Below are positions 10,073 to 21,846 of a DNA stretch of 64,000 nt, in pieces. Below the pieces are notes generated by a model. The model saw only the letters and a program-made list of their open reading frames with translations. It had not been told where the DNA came from and ran no database searches. The stretch's first letter is position 1. Every line of letters starts with the position of its first letter. The stretch comes from Siphonodentalium dalli (Eukaryota > Mollusca > Scaphopoda > Gadilida > Siphonodentaliidae). The translations under genes and the position numbers were made by a program. The DNA is taken from positions 121,123,030 through 121,187,029 of the forward strand of contig CP136067.1 of NCBI GenBank assembly GCA_032622095.1, written 5' to 3'.

Positions 10073-11750
10073 TGATGGCTAGATATCAATTTCAAATGAG
10101 GAAGTGTTAAAAAATTCAAATGGTCACCTCTTATCAGCCCTCGAAATTAGTTACGGAACGAGAGGCCGATCACGATCGGCAGATGTTTAACCCATACCTT
10201 GGCGATAGCGACTAGCCATAACTGATAATTTGTCAGAGATATGATCACAGGAATTAATCCATATATCAGTACCCAACTTGAAATCAAAAGCTCAAATAAT
10301 TTGTCTTAAGAAAGGGTTAAAGTATTTGGGTTGGGGAGGAGTAGTTTTAAATCTCATAACTCTGTCCCTATTCACACAAGGACCTCTCACTGTGAGATCC
10401 ATTGGTTTAGTGATTTCGGAGGACATGTTTAGGAGTTTAAGTTAACTCATTGGAAGCAAAAGTGATAAATCCCTATCTTTGCCACTTTTGACATGCCAGA
10501 TATTCAAAATTTATTATTCACTTCTAAAGAGAAATTATAATTGTTGACAAGCCAGACTGCTTAGAACGACATATATGTAGGGGATTCCATCTCGTATTTA
10601 AATGATACTTTAATTACCCCCCCCCCCCTCCCCCGTTATTTGTTTATCAAACATGGACAGATATAAGATCAGATCTGACCTGTGTATTAAATAAGATTAA
10701 GTGTTTCATAACAGGGGTGTATGGTTTTCAAAAATATATGTAGTCTATACAATTCAAAAGTATTATCTATATAATGTTATACAGACATAATATGATGGGG
10801 ATGCTGGCCCCTATGACCACTAAATCGTTCATATAAAAGAAAGTAAGTTAGCCCTCATTTGAATGGTTTCACACATTACAATGTTTTTACAAGTAGCTTG
10901 GGCACTAAAAGCCACAACCTTCAATGTTAATCTTCTAAATGCTCTGTGGCCCCTAAAATTCAATCAACCATGAAAATGTGAACAAATGGGAAAATAAGGT
11001 TCCTGGAAATACTAACATCTACCATATTGATTTTCAAAACAAGTCATCACTTACAATAGTCATGTATATTTATCTGCCTGTTTCCCATTGCATAGATAAA
11101 TCATATTGGCTATCAGCTGTTGTTTTAATTTCAAATTGAAAGCACGTGTCTGAAGGGTTAATATATTTTTCAAAAATCAATTATTATCAGTCAATATTTA
11201 CCAAAATTGATAGAAGTGAATAGTGTGCAAAGATACACCATAGATATTAAGAGATATGAGGAAGAGTCCATGTACATTATAGCATGTGTCTATGGAAACC
11301 TTGTAAAGGGTTAATTATTTTTGAAGCAAATTAATGGAATTTAGAAGACACTTATATAGGTGAGGGGGGCCCTTATCTCACCCTGTAATGAATTTCTAGA
11401 ATAGGAAAAACACCAGGTCTTGTGCTTCCATTAATCAATTTGACAGTTAGAATAAACAAACAGCCAGCCACCAGTGTTGTTTATCTTGCTTTACCTACCA
11501 GAGCTCTGTATCATATGTCATCACTCATTTCATAACAGATTTCACTTGGAATGACAACATCTATAAAAATCCTCTCATATACTCTGGATGTTGGATAATC
11601 ACATGGTAATTTATTGATATCATTATATTACATGAAACTATTGCAATAAAATCTTCATATTTTCAAAACAGGATATCACACCTAATTAATCGTATAAAAC
11701 TAAAATAAATGAAAGTGTCAATTTTTTTTTATTATTTAATTCTTTTTTGT
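10073..11750. other. CLCC1-like intron, no gene seen
   Basis: AT-rich DNA with a short poly-C run near 10616-10632. No dispersed family defined elsewhere in this window and no exon of either gene was recognised. Confidence 0.4.
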
Positions 11751-11814
11751 ATTGTTATTAAAGTTCAAACAAAATTTAATATTTGTATATGCTAAATTTA
11801 GCAAGGAGCTAAAT

Positions 11815-12232
11815 CTAAAAAAAAAAAAAAAAATTGTTATTTTTTTTCCTCGAAAAAGGGTCATAACTCCTTTAAAATTAATCGGATCAAACCCATATTC
11901 GGACTCGATCTGTATTTTGGGCTGTGAAACTCACATACCAAATTTGGTTCCAATGTTTGAGTTATGGCAGAATGCGTGAATTCTAAGTTGAAAAAGGGCC
12001 ATAACTCTGTAACAAAAACTGGGATCAAACCCAAATTCGAACTCGATCTGTATTTTGGGCTGAGAAACTCATATACAAAATTTGGTTTCGATCGGATAGA
12101 AAATGTTTGAGTTATCGCATTACTCGTAAAGTGTCTACGGACAGACAGACAGACAGACGAACAGACAGACGGACGAACGACGAGTGGATTGGGCAACGAC
12201 ACTATGTTTACCATACTATGGTATGGGTAAAC
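11815..12232. repeat. 'Gggccataactc' dispersed element with GACAGACA tail
   Basis: Two tandem, diverged copies begin at about 11855 and 11993 with 'aaaagggtcataactcc' and 'aaaagggccataactctg'. Each continues with 'aactcgatctgtattttggg' and 'aatttggtt'. The second ends with a (GACA)n/GACGAAC run and 'ttaccatactatggtatggg', a 14-bp palindrome. This style is common in bivalve and other molluscan genomes. The minus-strand frame through it is not a gene. Confidence 0.6.
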
Positions 12233-12449
12233 ATAAAAAGGTAATGCCAGTGAAAAATCTGTAGTTCTACGCCAATATAGAATTTCATGCAGTTCTAAAG
12301 CAATGCCATAGAAGAAAAATGCAAATTTCAAGGGCTGTCTTATAAAGAGCATCCATGCTTCCATCTCTCAAAAGCGGTAGATAATAAAGATTGTTCTTAA
12401 TTTCGAACTTATGATATCGTTTTGGACATATTACTTGATATTTACATGA

Positions 12450-12598
12450 TTAATGATTTTCGTGCTGTGTGTGTGATATGAATGATGGTGATTGTAATGA
12501 TTTTCGTGCTGTGTGTGTGATATGAATGATGGTGATTGTAATGATTTTCGTGCTGTGTGTCACTCAGACTGTGTGATATGAATGATGGTGATTGCAAG
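12450..12598. repeat. 44-bp tandem repeat, three copies
   Basis: The unit 'tgattttcgtgctgtgtgtg' plus 'tgatatgaatgatggtgatt' plus 'gtaa' repeats three times. The third copy carries a 12-bp insertion after 'gtgctgtgtgt'. Confidence 0.85.
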
Positions 12599-12967
12599 TA
12601 TTGCTAAATTTGTCACTCTCATTGTTTCTTTGTGAAAAAGTTACCCAGCTTCCCAAAATGGTGATAAAGTTAACCAGGTGGGGGAGAATTTAGATCATGC
12701 CATGAATCTCTACTCTGGCTACTCAGGAGAAATTCCATAATTGTAATCGACAAGAAGCAAAATTGCTCACGTCGTCACTTAAATCATGAAATTTTTAGTT
12801 GGGATCTTCACCTACAGTGAATTACATTATGAAGGAACAGATAATAACTACGAAATATATTCCCTGTGTTATTTTTCGACTTTATAAGGTTCTCTGTCAA
12901 AACTTCAAAAAGTTCCCAAGTTTTGTATTGGTGGAATATGATCTCTATTGATTCATGGCATGATCTA

Positions 12968-13090
12968 TGGAGAATTGTGATAAAGTTACCCAGGTTGGGG
13001 AGAATTGTGATAAAGTTATCCAGGTTGGGGAGAATTGTGATAATGTTACCCATATTGGGGAGAATTGTGATAATGTTATCCAGGTTAATA
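12968..13090 (+). repeat. 30-bp tandem repeat (left arm of an inverted pair)
   Basis: About four copies of 'ggagaattgtgataaagtta' plus 'cccaggttgg'. The same unit occurs in inverted orientation at 13238-13390. A further diverged copy is at 12640-12690. Confidence 0.85.
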
Positions 13091-13237
13091 AAATTTAATA
13101 TAGCAACCTAATATTCAACAAAATGACCACCTACGATCCAGTAGTAATATTTGTTAATTTATGCTCAATGAGAGCTATCACTTGCCAAAACTGAATAGTA
13201 TTTCCCTCAGTCACTTTTAAATTGCTTTCATATTGTG

Positions 13238-13390
13238 AGATTTTCTCAACCTGGGTAACTTTATCACAATTCTCATCAACCTGGGCAACTTTATAACAAT
13301 TCTCACCAACCTGGGTAACTTTATCACAATTCTCATCAACCTTGGTAACTTTATCACAATTTCGGGAACCTGAGTAACTTTATAACAAAA
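13238..13390 (-). repeat. 30-bp tandem repeat (right arm of an inverted pair)
   Basis: About five copies of the reverse complement of the unit at 12968-13090 ('aacctgggtaactttatcac' plus 'aattctcatc'). The two arrays are separated by ~150 bp and lie just past the donor (minus strand) of the CLCC1-like exon at 13492-14156. Confidence 0.85.
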
Positions 13391-13491
13391 ACTGGTTAGA
13401 GTGACCAATTCCGAGCACGGATTGAGGAAATACTGAATTACATGTACATGTATTCGGTGTCAAATCAGAGAGTGGATCTATAAGAACTTAC

Positions 13492-14156
13492 ATTTTGCAC
13501 AAGAGATGCCTTTTTTGCCACCTCGTTCTGGTAGAGTCTGATGAACTCCCATGGAATACTGATCAGGGCTGCCGAAAGCACGACTCCAAGTAAAATTCTC
13601 CTTATTCTCCTCCCGTTTAATTTCTCGCAATAGGAGTCGTCCAACATCTGAGAGCTTTTAACTAATCTTTTATTTCTATTGGGAGTCCTGTCTGTGTCTG
13701 GATCACATACATGTACACCCGAGTCATTTTTCATGAAATATTTTTTGAAGAATGTCAATGTTGTAATGATGAAACAAATGGCTCCCAGCGCATATGCTGA
13801 TGAAATGAGAATGTCGTAATATGATGTCCAGTGAAGCAAAATATGAAGTCTAACAGTTTTTGAGAGATATTTAAGACTCGTCTTCAAAATGAATGATATT
13901 GAGATCAATAAATCCTGTATATATGTCTGCAGTAGAATGCAAAGTTTTAGCATATCATCACATATACTAGAGAGGACAAGTTTGAGTATTTCCCAGCAGT
14001 ATACAGCGTGTGGAATCCATGAATTCCACAAAGATTTATGTGAATCTGTTCTTTCCAGGAATGATTTCAGCTTGTCGAGAAGTCCCATGCGCGGGAACCA
14101 AGATGAACTTGTTTTTTCATTCTTCAAACCATCTGCATAAACAATCACAGCAGCAG
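13492..14156 (-). CDS. CLCC1: CLCC1-like chloride channel, first recognised exon
   Basis: The exon follows the acceptor TTTATTTTTCAG (14157 upward) in phase 1 and ends at a strong donor AAT|GTAAGT in phase 0 (665 bp). It encodes ~221 residues with hydrophobic stretches near LISSAYALGAICFIITTLTF and RRILLGVVLSAALISIPWEF. The latter continues IRLYQNEVAKKASLVQ. This matches the CLCC1 order of a membrane helix, a basic RR..L turn, a second helix ending W-(N/E)-(W/F)-x-x-LY, then xxEVAK. The N-terminal ~100 residues are hydrophobic and less like vertebrate CLCC1. The start codon and signal peptide must lie on an upstream exon, which was not identified. A family X element starts 20 nt upstream of the acceptor. 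Confidence 0.8.
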
Positions 14157-14175
14157 CTGAAAAATAAATGCAGAC

Positions 14176-14585
14176 AGGCGTCAAAATGAGGTCCCCAGAG
14201 GATGAATTTAGTGACACTAGCCCACACACTGCACACAGTGGGCTAGCATCACCATATTCACCCTCTGGGGACCTCATTCTGCCAGGGTCTCATCTTCTCT
14301 GGAAAGTATCTTTATTATCAAATTAACAAGTTTTTTTTTAGATTCTTTCTTTAGAAACTTCTTTAGAAAGTTTCTTTTTAATTTTTTTAGTTTAGTTTCT
14401 CTATATCCCCAAATTGGCAGATGACACATTGAATAACCGCGGTGCCCAATGGGTGCAGATCACAATCTTCACCTTCTGGAAACTTAAATTTGTGTCTATC
14501 TGTGCATTCTGTGGGGTGGCGCCACTACATTCACCCTCTGGGGACCTCAATCTGCAAATGTCCAGCACCATATATTGAGGCCTGA
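14176..14585. mobile_element. Family X hAT-like element at a splice acceptor
   Basis: Contains the X hairpin (14187-14283), interior, and the second end (14500-14585). The flanks atgcagac (14168-14175) and atgcagat (14586-14593) form an 8-bp duplication with one mismatch. On the minus strand the element ends 20 nt before the CLCC1-like exon at 13492-14156. Its hairpin frame runs into that exon without a stop but is not coding. Confidence 0.8.
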
Positions 14586-14699
14586 ATGCAGATCAATTTA
14601 AAAATCAAATTTGATTTTGAATTGGTCAAACTTTCCTAAATGTAAAAAGGTTGCACCATGGGGTGCTAGCATACCCCCACGGTGGCAACTTGAAGCATG

Positions 14700-15545
14700 G
14701 ATAGGATGGAACTCAAATATAAAATTAAAACATTGGCAGGACGGAAACCAAACTTAAATTAAATTAAGGATAACGCTAGAACAGAAAATGCAAACAACGT
14801 CAATTTACGTCATTTGGGCACTCTTTTGAAAGAAGTCATGATAACGAACCTCCATACCAAGATTCATTCAGAAAGCGTGAACCATGTAATTTTAACGGCA
14901 GTCATGATGGTCAACCTCCCAACCAAATTTCATGAGATATGTGAGGAAGGGTTAAAAAAAACCCAAGATTTCCAGATATACGAAGGATAATTCTAGAAAG
15001 CAAAATGCAAAAATTGCCCCGTGATTGAAAACAGTCATGATTTTGAACCACCATATACCAAATTTCATTGAGATCTGATAAACCATGGCTGAGATATCTG
15101 TGGACGGTAAAAAAAATCAAGATTTCCAGGTAACCATAGAAGGATAACTCTAGAATTTCATTCAGATCCGATAACCAATGCCTAAGATATATGCCCAATG
15201 GGCGATGGACAGAAGTCGATCCAGCATACTCCCCTATAAAAACATGATATCCAGATAGCAAAGAAGAATAACTCTAGAATGAAAATTGTGAATGTCATTT
15301 GCACCACTTTTGAAAACAGCCATGATGGCGAACTTCCATACATAATTTAATTGAGATCCGATAACCCATGGCCGAGATATCTGCGCAAACATATAAAAAA
15401 ACATATTTCCAGACAAGCAAATAAGAATAACTTCAGAATGGAAAACACCAACAAAGTCGTTTTCCCCCTCTTTCAAAAACAGTCATGATGGTGAAGCTCC
15501 GTACCAAATTTCCTTCAGATACAATAACCCAAGGACGTAGTCAAT
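14700..15545. repeat. Degenerate ~150-bp tandem repeat, about five units
   Basis: The blocks 'gataac.ctagaa', 'gaaaacagtcatgatggcga' and 'gagatccgataacccatggc' recur in order near 14765, 14990, 15140, 15265 and 15425. Units are diverged and some are shortened. The general style (a unit with a frozen 'gaacctccataccaaatttc' core) recalls the 164-bp arrays but the sequence differs. Confidence 0.65.
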
Positions 15546-16478
15546 CCACTAAAGCCCCCATTATTTTCGAGAGAGAATTTAGATTACCAGGTAAGGGACC
15601 TCAGAATATTCAAGATTTGATGTTGGCATCGGCCACACGATCAGTCCACTGATTGTGATATTTACGAATCGGTGTGAATTTGGGGGTCGTCTTGTTTTGA
15701 GTCTTCATAACACATCACAAAGTGCATGCTAGAGGTTGGCGGTTGTGATTTTTTCACTTTGGTTTCGGTTTTTTTTCAGGGGGTTAACTCAGGTTACGGT
15801 TATTACTCGGTTATTTCTCCACATCTTATACATATACAGGGAATTGACTCGATTGAGACAATTTATTAAACTAGGAAAGGAGACAGAGCAAACGTATCAG
15901 CAATGCAATGTTGTTAATTTCCCCTCGAATTCATAACAATCAAACTCAAGACAAGTTTATCAAATGCTTCTTTTAATTAACATCTTTCTCGAAATATTCC
16001 CAAACTGGACTCTTGTCCATTACTAGTACTGAAACGCTGCAAAACGATCAACCTTGTTTGCTTTGTTGTCAAGTCAGCGACGGAAACACGTGACTCAAGG
16101 TCACTTGATTCTAACAGTAGCTGTCTCATTCCGGAACGGCGCATATCCGAACAGATTCCGAGTCCCACAGCCATGTGTGATTGCCCCGATGGACGGCGAA
16201 GATGAATAGAAATTGAAACTTGAGTTCGGGGCAATCAAACATTTTAAAAATATCGATAGAGTTCACACAACAGGAAACTCTCAAGTGGTTACGTGGTCTC
16301 TGACCGCATTTTATAACAGCTTATATCGAACGGAAGCATTATGACGCAATTCGAGAAACATATTCTCATTCCGAAATGTTCGAAAATGTCTTGCGTTGTA
16401 GCTGCGTGGTGTGTACAGCACGTACTGTTCTATCAGTACTTTCGAGGCGAAGTGTCAACTTATCATTTCGGCGCGATG
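15546..16478. other. Intergenic DNA, remnants of a hAT terminus
   Basis: Sequence at 15620-15690 ('cagtccactgattgtgatat', 'cgaatcggtgtgaattt') resembles the left part of the hAT element at 25161-26218. No exon is recognised. The upstream exon(s) of the CLCC1-like gene may lie here or further right, but no start codon with a phase-1 donor was convincing. Confidence 0.35.
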
Positions 16479-16504
16479 CCCCCCCCCCCCCCCCCCCCCC
16501 CCCC
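16479..16504. repeat. 26-bp poly-C tract
   Basis: Twenty-six consecutive C residues. Such a run is unstable and hard to sequence, so its true length is uncertain. Frames reading proline or glycine across it are artefacts. Confidence 0.95.
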
Positions 16505-16639
16505 AATATGTTAGTGCTGGGCAGTTTCACGAAAACCGAAAAATCGTTTTTTTCAGGTTGCATGGTTTCGGTTTTCGGTCGAGAGAAAAAAAATAATTAT
16601 TTTTCGGTTAACCGGCAATCTCTAGTGCCTGCAATATAA

Positions 16640-18498
16640 ATAATTGTATTGATTGATTCTCCCATGTTTTAACTTATTTTCAATAAATAAATTATATTTT
16701 ATTGATTGATTCTTCAATGTTTTAGCTTGTTTTAAACTGTTTTTAATCAATAAATTTTCGGATGTTTTATCATGTAAAATGTATATATACGGTAGGCCCT
16801 ATTCATATAACAATATTTGAATTTGTAGATGTGTTTTTATTATAAAGTTATTATACAATGTTGTGTAATTTAAGTAGCCTACCGGGTATGTGTTTTTCTT
16901 GTACGAGTCCAGGTTGTGGTGAAAAGTTATATTGGACGAGACATGCATATCACGTCCAAAATGACTTTTTTATCGGGACTCTGTGACGTCACAAAGTAAC
17001 TCTATTGCCAAATGAATTGGTGAAATTAATTGTGATGCACGCCCAATTAGACTTTCGGGAGTCCAATATGACTTTTTCTCAGATTATCATGTGACGGCTT
17101 CTGCCCAATCAGAAATAGTGTTAGTTAAGGGATGGATAATAATACTATGTAGGCCTATATATATCTGTTAATATTGTTGCCCTTCGTTAAGTACAAATAC
17201 ATGTATAATCTCCATTGGCATTGTCATCAAAAGACCGGTCCCCAATCAAAACCCCCCCAAGATTTAATCAACATAAAAGGCCATCCAATTAACACCCACG
17301 CCACCTAATTACCGAATTGAATAGGGCCAGTAATAGGCCTACTAATACAGTAATAGGGGCCGAATCGTCCCTGCCAAATCTTCCCTGGACCGAAAAAACC
17401 AAGCCTGAATCTGCCATGGGCCGAATTGTCCCGCTCCCTGTTTTATGAGCTTGTCTATGGATTTTTTTTGCAGACCACATCACCCCCACCCCACTGATTT
17501 AGTCGAACAAATTAGACGATTCGGATTAAGACCTATTTTAATATTTGACCACTGATTGTTGTTTTTTTTATTGTTTTTGTCTGTTTGTTTTGCACAACGT
17601 CCGTTTAATTACTGATAATGACTTCTGTTCGACGAAAACTGTGCGGAGAAACCTTCAACATGCTTCGCAGTAAAGTTGTCTAACCTATTTGCTGTTTCAA
17701 ATACTTGATTGTAGATAGAATAATGAGCAAAATCGGTGTTAGAATAATCAAATATTTCAAACGAGTTCTTTTGACCGCCATTGTATTCTTCCTAAAACGA
17801 GGACCTGACCATAGATTTATCTAGAAAGATGAACATGAACTGTGCTCTTTAACGACAATACAGGACAAATGGTCGCTTTTAAAATAGACCTAAGTAACTC
17901 AGTACTAAACAAAATGTCTATTTTATTTATAATCATATTGATTGATTGCCCTTGTTAATCAGTTATAAAATTTTAAAGGGTTAATTTAAATCAGACTAAG
18001 ATAACTCTATTTAGTATTGTAAATTTACTTTCAGTTTCGAATGGGATTTTCTTGCGAAAGTTAGTCTATACTATTGTGAGTTTTTGCCTTATAACATCAA
18101 TAACTTGACTGTATTTGTTCGTTTCCGACGGGTAATTAGATGGAATTTAATTTAAATTTACCAAATTTAACACTAACGTTATTACATAGATGTTATTTGA
18201 CTGATATTTGTCAAATAAACACGCCCAACTGTTTGGTGGGAATGTTTATGCGGAAGTAAATTAGTCACATGATTATTAGCATGAAGAAATTTATTTAGTT
18301 ATGCATAAGGTAAGTTTTCTTTGCTCTCATTCACTTTTTACAATAGTTCTGTATGGTGTTTGGTGGGTTTATTTTGATTTATTAATTATCTTGGTAAGTT
18401 TTGCATGCACATGCAGTCTTTGCCAGCTAGTACTGCAGTAGCTGGTAGTGTTTGCAGATCATACCATATGCAAGCACACATGATGAACTTCATGAAGA
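16640..18498. other. Intergenic AT-rich DNA, no gene seen
   Basis: No exon, long open frame with known motifs, or family X/Y/V element was recognised. A small internal repeat 'ttttattgattgattct' occurs near 16650 and 16695. The region lies between the two divergent genes and could include promoter sequence, but no specific element is supported. Confidence 0.35.
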
Positions 18499-18499
18499 T

Positions 18500-19189
18500 A
18501 TGGGAGGTCGTTTTCACATTTATTAAATACATGTAATTGGAATTAGGTTTAAGCGCAGTTCTATTCCGCTTAAGTGCAAAAGTCATAACAAGTTTTCACC
18601 CCTTGAAGATCAAATGTGTTTCATAATCAGGTTTAATTTGCTGGATAGTCATCCTGCAGACTTATGGGAGGCCAAATTCACATTTATTAATAATGTGCTT
18701 CAGTGCAATTAATTGCTCTTCAGCGCAATCTATTGTGCTTCAGCGCAATTCAATTGTGCTTCAGTGCAATAAAAAAATTAATTGTGGTGAAGCGCAATTC
18801 ATTTGCGCTGAAGCGCAATTATTTTCCCATATCAGGTTAACCCCCAGTTCAGGGGTGTAAGCTTGTAACAATAAATGCGCTTCAGCACAATTGAATTGCG
18901 CATCAGCGCAATTGATATGAATCAGACTGGATTGCGCTGAATCGCAACTGGATTGCACTCAAGCGCAATTATTAATAAATGTGCATTTGGCCTCCCACAC
19001 AGACTATATATAGACATAAGAATTAAGGAGGTTTTTGTTTATGATGATCAATAATTGAGCTTAAGTGTAATTGCTGACCACATAATGTTAACTGAACTGC
19101 ACTTAAGCGCTAATTGAATTTCATTTGTGTACTATGCAACTAATTGCGCTAAGTCCAATTATTTAATAAATGTGAAAACGGCCTCCCAT
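18500..19189. mobile_element. TIR element filled with GCGCAATT subterminal repeats (outer)
   Basis: The left end 'tgggaggtcgttttcacatt' is matched by the inverse 'aatgtgaaaacggcctccca' at the right end. Inside, the motif AAGCGCAATT or its complement and one-base variants recurs more than 15 times, often as TTGCGCT..AGCGCAATT palindromes. A second element with related ends is nested at 18665-18996. No coding capacity. Confidence 0.75.
18665..18996. mobile_element. Nested TIR element with GCGCAATT repeats (inner)
   Basis: The left end is 'tgggaggccaaattcacatt' and the right end is its near inverse 'aatgtgcatttggcctccca'. It shares the first nine terminal bases and the GCGCAATT subterminal repeats with the outer element, so it is a sister copy inserted into its own kind. 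Confidence 0.75.
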
Positions 19190-19586
19190 TTTATGAGGGG
19201 GAGGAGATTGGTAATGGGAGAGCAGCATGAATTCAGTTACTAATTCCTTATTCATATTCGAAAAATTTGGGAAAATGTGGGAATTGACCATATGGCAATG
19301 TCTTTAGTTAGGCGAGATCAAATTTGGGTGAAAACAAATCCAGGTCAAAAGTTCAAAAATGCCTCGAAAATAGGCAGTCTATATTTCGGCCCAAAATGTT
19401 TGGCCCAAGGTGGCCATATATGACCCCGAACTTAAATAACTTAACTTAAATAATTTGACTTAAGCACAATTGAATTCATTCAACTTTATGTGCAGGCAGC
19501 AATTGCGCTTGAGCGCAATTAAAAACTCGGTAATTTCAATTGCGCTTATGTGCAATTATTGATCACTATAAACAAAACCCCCTTAA
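19023..19586. mobile_element. Third TIR pair of the GCGCAATT family
   Basis: 'Ttaaggaggtttttgtttat' at 19023 is matched by the inverse 'ataaacaaaacccccttaa' ending at 19586. Each is followed inward by 'gatcaataattg' and GCGCAATT-type repeats. The pair overlaps the right end of the 18500-19189 element, and its right end abuts the TTAA of the piggyBac-like element at 19583. Confidence 0.6.
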
Positions 19587-21049
19587 CACGTTGAGTGCCA
19601 CTACGAGTTATCTCGTAGTGATTTCCATACCATGTAACTGACAAACGGGAGCAGTGGAATAGGTTGATACACCACGAAAACCTGCCTCGGAACATCAGAA
19701 CAGTGATTTTATCAAATAAATAGTGTGGCTCCAATTACATCGTTCAACTGAAGTGAGCACCATCAGCACATATATTCTACTCAAAATGGTCCAGTTGTTA
19801 GTGAATACAGCTGTACACTGTCTCACTGATTGACCACCAGAGGCAGTCGTATGTATGGAAATTAGACTGGGTTTTTGGTTTTCAATAGACTGGCAATGTG
19901 CACGCATGCAAACACAGTCAGGGTGATGGATATTCACAATGTACAAACATTTAAAGATAACATCGTTGTTTTTCAACACATTGAAACTTCGCACAACCAC
20001 CCACACAGGCCTGCCAAATATGTCCCCCCCCCACTCACTCTTGTGCGAGTGGACGCATCCTATTCAAGATAAGCGGATAATCCATGACGTTACGCGCGTT
20101 GATGCTACCATTATCTCATTATTACAACACAGCAGTTGTTTTTGGAATACATGTACACTGTGCGGCTCCATTTTATGGGGGCTAGGTATTTTATAATTTA
20201 TAATTCAAGTAAAGCGGAACAATTCCCCAAAGCTACATTGTACCCTCTTCCGAACGTGTTGGACAATGGAAAGCATAACAATTACCGTACTTCAGACGTC
20301 ATGCAGTTCATCGAACTGTTCTACATGTATGTACGGATAAATGGTTTTGTGATCATAGAGATTTACAGTAAAGGGTGACTTATTTCCAGACGGATGGATT
20401 ATATGGAATCGTTACATGTAGCACACTCCTCTATGTACAGGGATATATTAGGCTACTGCTGGTTGTTTTAATTTTGTGCTGACAGTTCTTCCAACACTAT
20501 TATTTTTGGGCTGTACTTTGGAACCACAGCATAGGCCTAAATCAGGCTAAATGGGAGATACTAGTACCTTACAATGCCCGAAACAACAGAAGATGCATGC
20601 TCGTAGTCATTACTGGCCGAAATAAACTCATCCTCACAGGAAACAAGTTCACCTGATTCCACGTCCGATTCACCGTCTGTAGCCATGCTCATATAAGTAA
20701 TTTGCTCCATTCTGCATCAGCCATAATATAACTATATAACGAGCTATAACCACCACAAAGATACCCACACCTCCGTAAATATGCTTACCACCAAAATAAC
20801 TTGTTTGGGTTACTTTCACTTCATATTTATTGCTCAAACGTGTCCAATTGTGTCTACGAGATAACTCGTAGTTGGCACTGCTGGTGGGAATACCCAAATT
20901 CCTTCCGCCGTTTTTTTCATCTAAACTCGCAACGTCATCCAATTCTTGCTTCAATGAAGCCAAATTGTGGTCTACTAAGGGTATCTATCTTGCCATGATT
21001 TGGCAAACTGGCAAGATTACTAATTGATTTCCGGCACTCAACGTGTTAA
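19583..21049. mobile_element. piggyBac-like element, non-autonomous
   Basis: TTAACACGTTGAGTGCC occurs at 19583 and inverted at 21049, giving 17-bp ends that include the TTAA target. A subterminal palindrome CTACGAGTTATCTCGTAG lies at ~19600 and again at ~20855. On the minus strand from ~20690 a short acidic frame reads ATDGESDVESGELVSCEDEF and stops near 20565. Acidic N-termini are typical of piggyBac transposases. No DDD catalytic domain is present in the 1.47 kb. Confidence 0.75.
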
Positions 21050-21230
21050 ATTCTGATAGAGTATATATAGTCAGCAGGACAACTATCTGGTGAGATTTTT
21101 TTTAGAAAACATAAAACAACCAGCCCAACCTGATTATTAAACTCATTTGATCTTCTAGGGGTAAGAATTGGTTATGGCTATTGTGCTTAAGTGCAATTGA
21201 GTAGAGAATAGACATGTATATAAGTAATTT

Positions 21231-21349
21231 AGATGAATGGCAACAAGCCATATTTCGAGGAGAGCTTTACGATGAATGACAACAAGCCATATTTCGAACT
21301 AAATCCAGGAAAATTACCCATTGAGTTGATTATTTAGAGAATTACTGTA
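21231..21349. mobile_element. Family Y palindrome, fragmentary copy
   Basis: Contains two short copies of the Y inner arm ('gaatggcaacaagccatatt' and a variant) and one outer arm ending 'gaattactgta'. The left outer arm is gone. Confidence 0.75.
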
Positions 21350-21589
21350 GGTCGGTGCTATCCTATGGATATCAAGTCCAATTATTGCCACTTCAGAGTG
21401 GGTTCTCTATTTAGATTAAATGTATTTTACCCGCACAGTAATTAAGATTCCATAATTTTGAGGCAAAGTTGACAAGAAGCAGGCGGCTGATGTTTATGAA
21501 TCTTTGGTTTTGTTAACCCCAGCGCCCGCTTCTGGTTAAGTCACCGATCATGTGATGACGGAATGGTAATAGCATGCTTTTGTCGGACA

Positions 21590-21846
21590 TCATGATTTAT
21601 TAACGGCCCTCCAGGAATGATTAACAGCCCTCGACTGCATCTCTAGTCCCTGGGCTGTTAATCATTCCTGTCGGGCCGTTAATAAACCTAACGCCATAAA
21701 AAATCATGATATTGGTATATTATTACCACTTTAGAGGGCGTTCTCTAGTAGATTAACAGTATTTTACCCGAACAGTAAAAAGCCATAACGCCCGGCATCA
21801 AACCGGATGCGGGCCGTTAACGATATTAACGGCCCGCATCCGGTTT
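21590..21846. mobile_element. Two 'ttaacggcc' palindromes
   Basis: 21590-21711 is an inverted repeat with 'ttattaacggccctccagga' on the left and its inverse on the right. 21800-21846 is a separate near-perfect palindrome with arms 'aaccggatgcgggccgttaa'. Both share the core TTAACGGCC with the longer palindrome at 22244-22415. Confidence 0.75.

Noticed and set aside
13465-14277. A single 270-codon minus-strand gene starting MRSPEGEYGD
   Set aside because: The first ~45 codons are family X hairpin. The acceptor at 14157 and the donor at 13491 define a CLCC1-like internal exon instead.
16511-16622. Possible 110-bp hAT solo ends ('tagtgctgggcagtttcacg' ... 'ggttaaccgg')
   Set aside because: The right end lacks the expected inverse of 'tagtgctggg' and no 8-bp duplication is clear.
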